64,000 bases of DNA from Berberis thunbergii (taxonomy: Eukaryota; Streptophyta; Magnoliopsida; Ranunculales; Berberidaceae): NCBI GenBank assembly GCA_003290165.1, contig QNQO01005888.1, forward strand, positions 62,001-126,000, in the 5' to 3' direction. Under the pieces are notes generated by a model, which did no database searches, was not told the DNA's origin, and saw nothing but the letters and a program-made list of their open reading frames with translations. This document shows positions 60,887 to 64,000 of this stretch, piece by piece (position 1 is the first letter of the stretch; each line of letters starts with the position of its first letter). The position numbers were made by a program, and so were the translations under genes.

Positions 60887-61430
60887 TGTGATACCCTTGT
60901 GTGAGTGGAATTGAAAGGGAGGGTGAGGGAGAAGCCCAAGATCCCATGGATCCCAAGAGGTAAGCTACAAAATGGAGATCATAGTCCTACATCGCCTGGG
61001 TGCGGGAGGGTGATGTACTATATATCTACGAAGTTGGATCTACAAAGTACTACGCGTTTTAAATTCGTGCGGGCCTTGGGCCCAAAGCGAACAATATAGT
61101 ACTCTGTGGATCGAGTCGCGACAGAATGGTATCAGAGCCTAACCCAGGTGAAAAAGTGTGTCAATGGGGACGTTGGGCTCTCGAGGGGGTGAACTGTGAT
61201 GCCCTTGTGTGGGTGGACCTAAGGGGGAGGGTGAGGGAAAAGCCCAATAGCCCATGGATTCCAAGCGGGTTTGCAAGCTACAAAGGGGGATCACAGTCCC
61301 AGATCGCCTGGGTGTAGAAGGGTGATGTACTATATATGTATGAGGTTGGATCTACAAAGTACTACGCATTTTAAAGCTGCGCGGGCCTTAGGCCAAAAGT
61401 TGACAATATAGTATTATGTGGATCGTGTAC
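60887..61430 (+). mobile_element. TRIM element, plus orientation
   Basis: Same family as the left neighbour, reversed. LTR 60887-61123 (TGTGATACCC ... GCGACA), then GAA and an exact primer site TGGTATCAGAGCC (61127-61139), a polypurine-like CTCGAGGGGGTGAA, and a second LTR 61195 to about 61430 whose last bases are lost. Only about 9 bp separate it from the minus-orientation copy. Confidence 0.88.
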
Positions 61431-62290
61431 TTTCCCTCTCTTAGGCCCGCAGTGAACCCTGTCTCAGCGGTATCGTCATTGCAGCCATCAATGAGCATTA
61501 CTTCGTCATTAAAGCGCATGACGTGTTCCCTTAGCATTTCGTTTGAATTCTAACTCAAGGAGAGTATATAGTGTGGGTTTTTCCTAATTCGCCGATTTTC
61601 GACAAAGCGTGTCCAGAATTCTTTGCCTAGTGTCTTGAATAAGTCGATTGACTTTGGCGGGAGGCTGTGGAATCACGTCAGCGCTGACTTCTTCAGGCTA
61701 GTAGGGAATGTCTTGCATATCACCGACTCATAACCTTCTTTGAACACCATTACATATTGTTAATGACATAAGTGATCGAACGGGTTATAGGTCCAGTCAT
61801 AGAACTCAAGCTTCAGAGGGCTAAACTTCTTTGGCAGACCCTTGTTCATGATGAGATCCATAAATGAGGAACAAAGAAGCGGTACAACACATTTGGTCGT
61901 GAGCCCCTGGGCGGAGGGGGTACTGCGGGGCGAGTCTACCTACCCTGCGAGTTGGATCTACATTGATTGTGCTGCCATATCTAGTTTAGTGAAAACTAGC
62001 AGGGGCCCGACTCTCATGTGCCTGCTCTCTGTTGTGATCCGAAGATTGAGGTTTGTGCTGCTCCTGATCTCCATTGGCGGGTGGAGGATTCTGCTGAATA
62101 AGAATCTCCAATGTTTATAGCAAATCCATCATGGGGTCTGTCGCTATTGCTGCTGGCACGGGGGTGTGAGCTTGGTGCCGGTTTGTCGTGTCCCTCTGTT
62201 CTCCATTGTTGCGAGATCTGGTAGTCACAATCTTCTTTGATTTTGAAGAGAAATGATGTCAATGCTTGGTTAGCAATTCGTCGTCCCCAC
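61431..62290 (-). pseudogene. Element F gag remnant
   Basis: Minus strand. The N-terminal stretch near 62250-62060 shows DCDYQISQQWRTEGHDKP and RPHDGFAINIG. Toward 61850-61440, in shifting frames, come LPKKFSPLKLEFYD-like and TLLSLRYIL-type gag core phrases and the landmark 'cggtatcgtcattgcagcc', which is the counterpart of the SNDTAVTAV region in element C. Broken by several frame changes. Confidence 0.6.
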
Positions 62291-62981
62291 GAACAACGCC
62301 AAACTAATGCAGTCGATTTTTGCTCCCTGCTTGACCTTGACCTCTTGACCTGCACAAGGAATGCACGTGAGCCACAGACTACCGTTGTGGTGGCCGATGA
62401 CACTTCGATGCTAAAGTCAGACAAGGATTTAAGGAAGGCTTAATGGTGTAAATAGGGAATTTGTAGCGTACCTTAGCTTACCAACCTCATGTCTTCTTTA
62501 TAGTGCTGGAGTCCTAGTTCGACCAAGCCATTGGTAGTGTAGTTTAGGGAAGGAGATCTTCTTGGATATCCTTATCTAATTAGGAGTCGTCTTGAGGAGG
62601 GAAGTTTCCCGGTTAGACTTGTGCTCCTAGTTACACGGGAGATAGTTCTCAATTGGAGTATTGTCCATAGATTGAGGTTTTCATTTACTACGTATACTCT
62701 GGTATTTGCTTCCTAGTTTGAAACACAGTGTTGCTAGTTTGCCTGTCCGAAGCTGAACCTCGAGATACTTGCCTTAATAGGTCTTACGGGTATTGCGGAT
62801 GGCTGTGAGATATATGGGTTTAGCAGGCTATAGTAATTTGGGTCTGTCTGGCCGACTGCGTTGTGCGGGCTTGAAAACGCTTGGGCAGATCATTGTTGGG
62901 CCGACGCTTGGGCCTGTTATTCCTTGAGACCATCAAGACACGTGCATGACGTAGAAGAGAGGATGTTTTGGTGTATCATTA
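61431..62981 (-). mobile_element. LTR element F (5' LTR plus gag, truncated)
   Basis: LTR 62304-62981 (plus: TAATGCAGTCGATTTTTGC ... GGTGTATCATTA), related to elements A, C and D (CTTTAGCATCGAAGTGTCAT on the minus strand). Primer site next to it (minus: GTTTGGCGTTGTTCGTGGGG). Gag runs on the minus strand from about 62290 to 61431, where it stops at the TRIM; no 3' LTR is present. Confidence 0.8.
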
Positions 62982-63298
62982 GGTATTATTATTAGTTTTT
63001 ATCATATTTTTGTTTTTTAATCGATCCTCTGAAGCCAATACTTGGACGCTCGTTTACCATGGTTTTGATAAAGAGCAGAGAAACATTTAGTAAAAAGTGT
63101 TTCTGGAATTAGTTTGTAGGTGAAGAAATGATCAATCTCCCTGGTGTTGGCAATCTGTAGAAAGTTGTTGAATGGATTCTCTAGGAATATAGTGTATTAG
63201 GAAAAATATTTGCAGAATACTTTCTTCATCAAGACTTTAATTTGAGTCAAAACATTGAATTAATAGAAATTTTATTTGAATGATCACAAGTCGACATT
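62982..63298. other. Spacer, no gene recognised
   Basis: AT-rich, no motif seen. Confidence 0.45.
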
Positions 63299-63582
63299 TC
63301 TAGAACAATTCAGGGCGAGGTATCTATATCTATATTACCTTTCACAAATAAACTTTTATTGTACAATAAATAGTGGCCATGATTGTCTCGAATGAAGTTT
63401 CAGATTACATGATCAGTGGTTGAGATTTAATCCCTTAAAATCTAGAAAAATTCAGGACGAGGTATCTATATCTATATTACCTTTCACAAATAGACTTTTA
63501 TTGTACAATAAAGAGTGGCCATGATTGTCTTGAATGAAGTTTCAGATTACATGATCAGCGGTTGAGATTTAATCCTTGAAAA
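63299..63582. repeat. 142-bp tandem duplication
   Basis: Two copies (from 63299 and from 63441) starting 'tctagaa.aattcagg.cga' and containing 'tattgtacaataaa' differ at fewer than ten positions. No coding role is evident. Confidence 0.9.
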
Positions 63583-63744
63583 TCAGCTAGAACACTCTTT
63601 CTACAGCCCCTCAACTACTTTAAAAGTTCCGATCAGCAAGATATTCCCCCAACTCATATCCAGAGGGTTGTTTGATAAGCAATCGTCTTCAATCTGGATT
63701 ATCAAAATCATCCATATTTGTAGGGACTTGATTTACTCTCAAGT

Positions 63745-64000
63745 CTTAGAGCATCTACATCCATGGGATTTCCACCCTAAAGTGCATCTTTTCCCATGGA
63801 AGAAAAGGTAAAATGTTTCTCCCACACATCTGCCAAGGGTGGATAAATCCACACTTCGAAGGAAATATCCGTTCTTATCTTCCTTTATTTTGACTGCATC
63901 CCTTCATTCAAAGGGGAGGGTGATAAGATATTCTTCATATTCAAAAGCTGAAGTCCTACAACTCTCTTGACTTTTATTCACAAAATGACAAAATAACAAA
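63745..64000. repeat. MITE-like repeat, runs off the window
   Basis: Begins TTAGAGCATCTACATCCATG, a terminus typical of plant MITEs. It shares inverted phrases with 41816-42170 (ggtggataaatccac, aaggggaggg). The right end is beyond the window. Confidence 0.5.

Noticed and set aside
60328..61430. Cassandra-type TRIM carrying 5S rRNA sequence
   Set aside because: The LTRs show the TRIM layout and a Met-tRNA primer site, but I do not see the conserved 5S rRNA internal promoter sequence that defines Cassandra.

Overview
The window is nuclear DNA from a flowering plant, most likely a eudicot. Evidence is one intron-rich host gene with canonical GT-AG splice sites and a chloroplast-type N-terminus, low gene density, AT-rich intergenic DNA, and a dense nested mix of plant transposons (Ty1/copia, Ty3/gypsy Tat-like, TRIM, L1 and RTE LINEs, CACTA, Mutator-like, MITEs). 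Nothing looks bacterial, viral or organellar.

One host gene can be read from end to end. It is an ALBINO3-like (Oxa1/YidC/Alb3 family) thylakoid membrane insertase on the minus strand, from ATG at 40092-40090 to TAG at 11785-11783. I resolve 11 coding exons predicting about 545 residues. The C-terminal tail resembles the ALB4 (ALBINO3-like 1) paralogue more than ALB3. The gene spans 28 kb because transposons fill its introns: intron 4 (15.1 kb) holds three LTR elements, intron 10 an L1 remnant, intron 8 a TIR element, intron 7 a (TTA)n tract and intron 3 a recent RTE LINE with a perfect 20-bp target duplication.

Layout, left to right. 1-3040: AT-rich sequence without a recognisable gene. 3040-4310: decayed Ty1/copia gag-pol. 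4550-5045: pyrimidine-rich tandem repeats. About 5090-11489: nested CACTA DNA containing a broken TNP2-type transposase, long arrays of palindromic subterminal repeats, and captured pieces of two unrelated host genes (FLX-like and a GDPDL phosphodiesterase). 11499-40159: the ALB4 locus with its insertions. 40308-41053: long-TIR element just upstream of the promoter. 42575-45246 and 46423-55498: two LTR elements with near-perfect target duplications. 55956-57985: a Pack-MULE carrying a glycine-rich protein gene fragment. 59297-62981: an inverted arrangement of two LTR-gag segments around two head-to-head TRIMs.

The strongest system-level observation concerns at least five related LTR elements (24742-29853, about 30350-35860, 42575-45246, 46423-55498, 61431-62981). 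They keep gag, and sometimes a retropepsin, but show no reverse transcriptase or integrase. Four of them carry open reading frames in antisense to gag. Two share a conserved antisense block with a TATA box followed by a small ORF. They look like one non-autonomous Tat-like lineage with its own antisense gene or genes. All calls come from reading the sequence; none was checked against a database.
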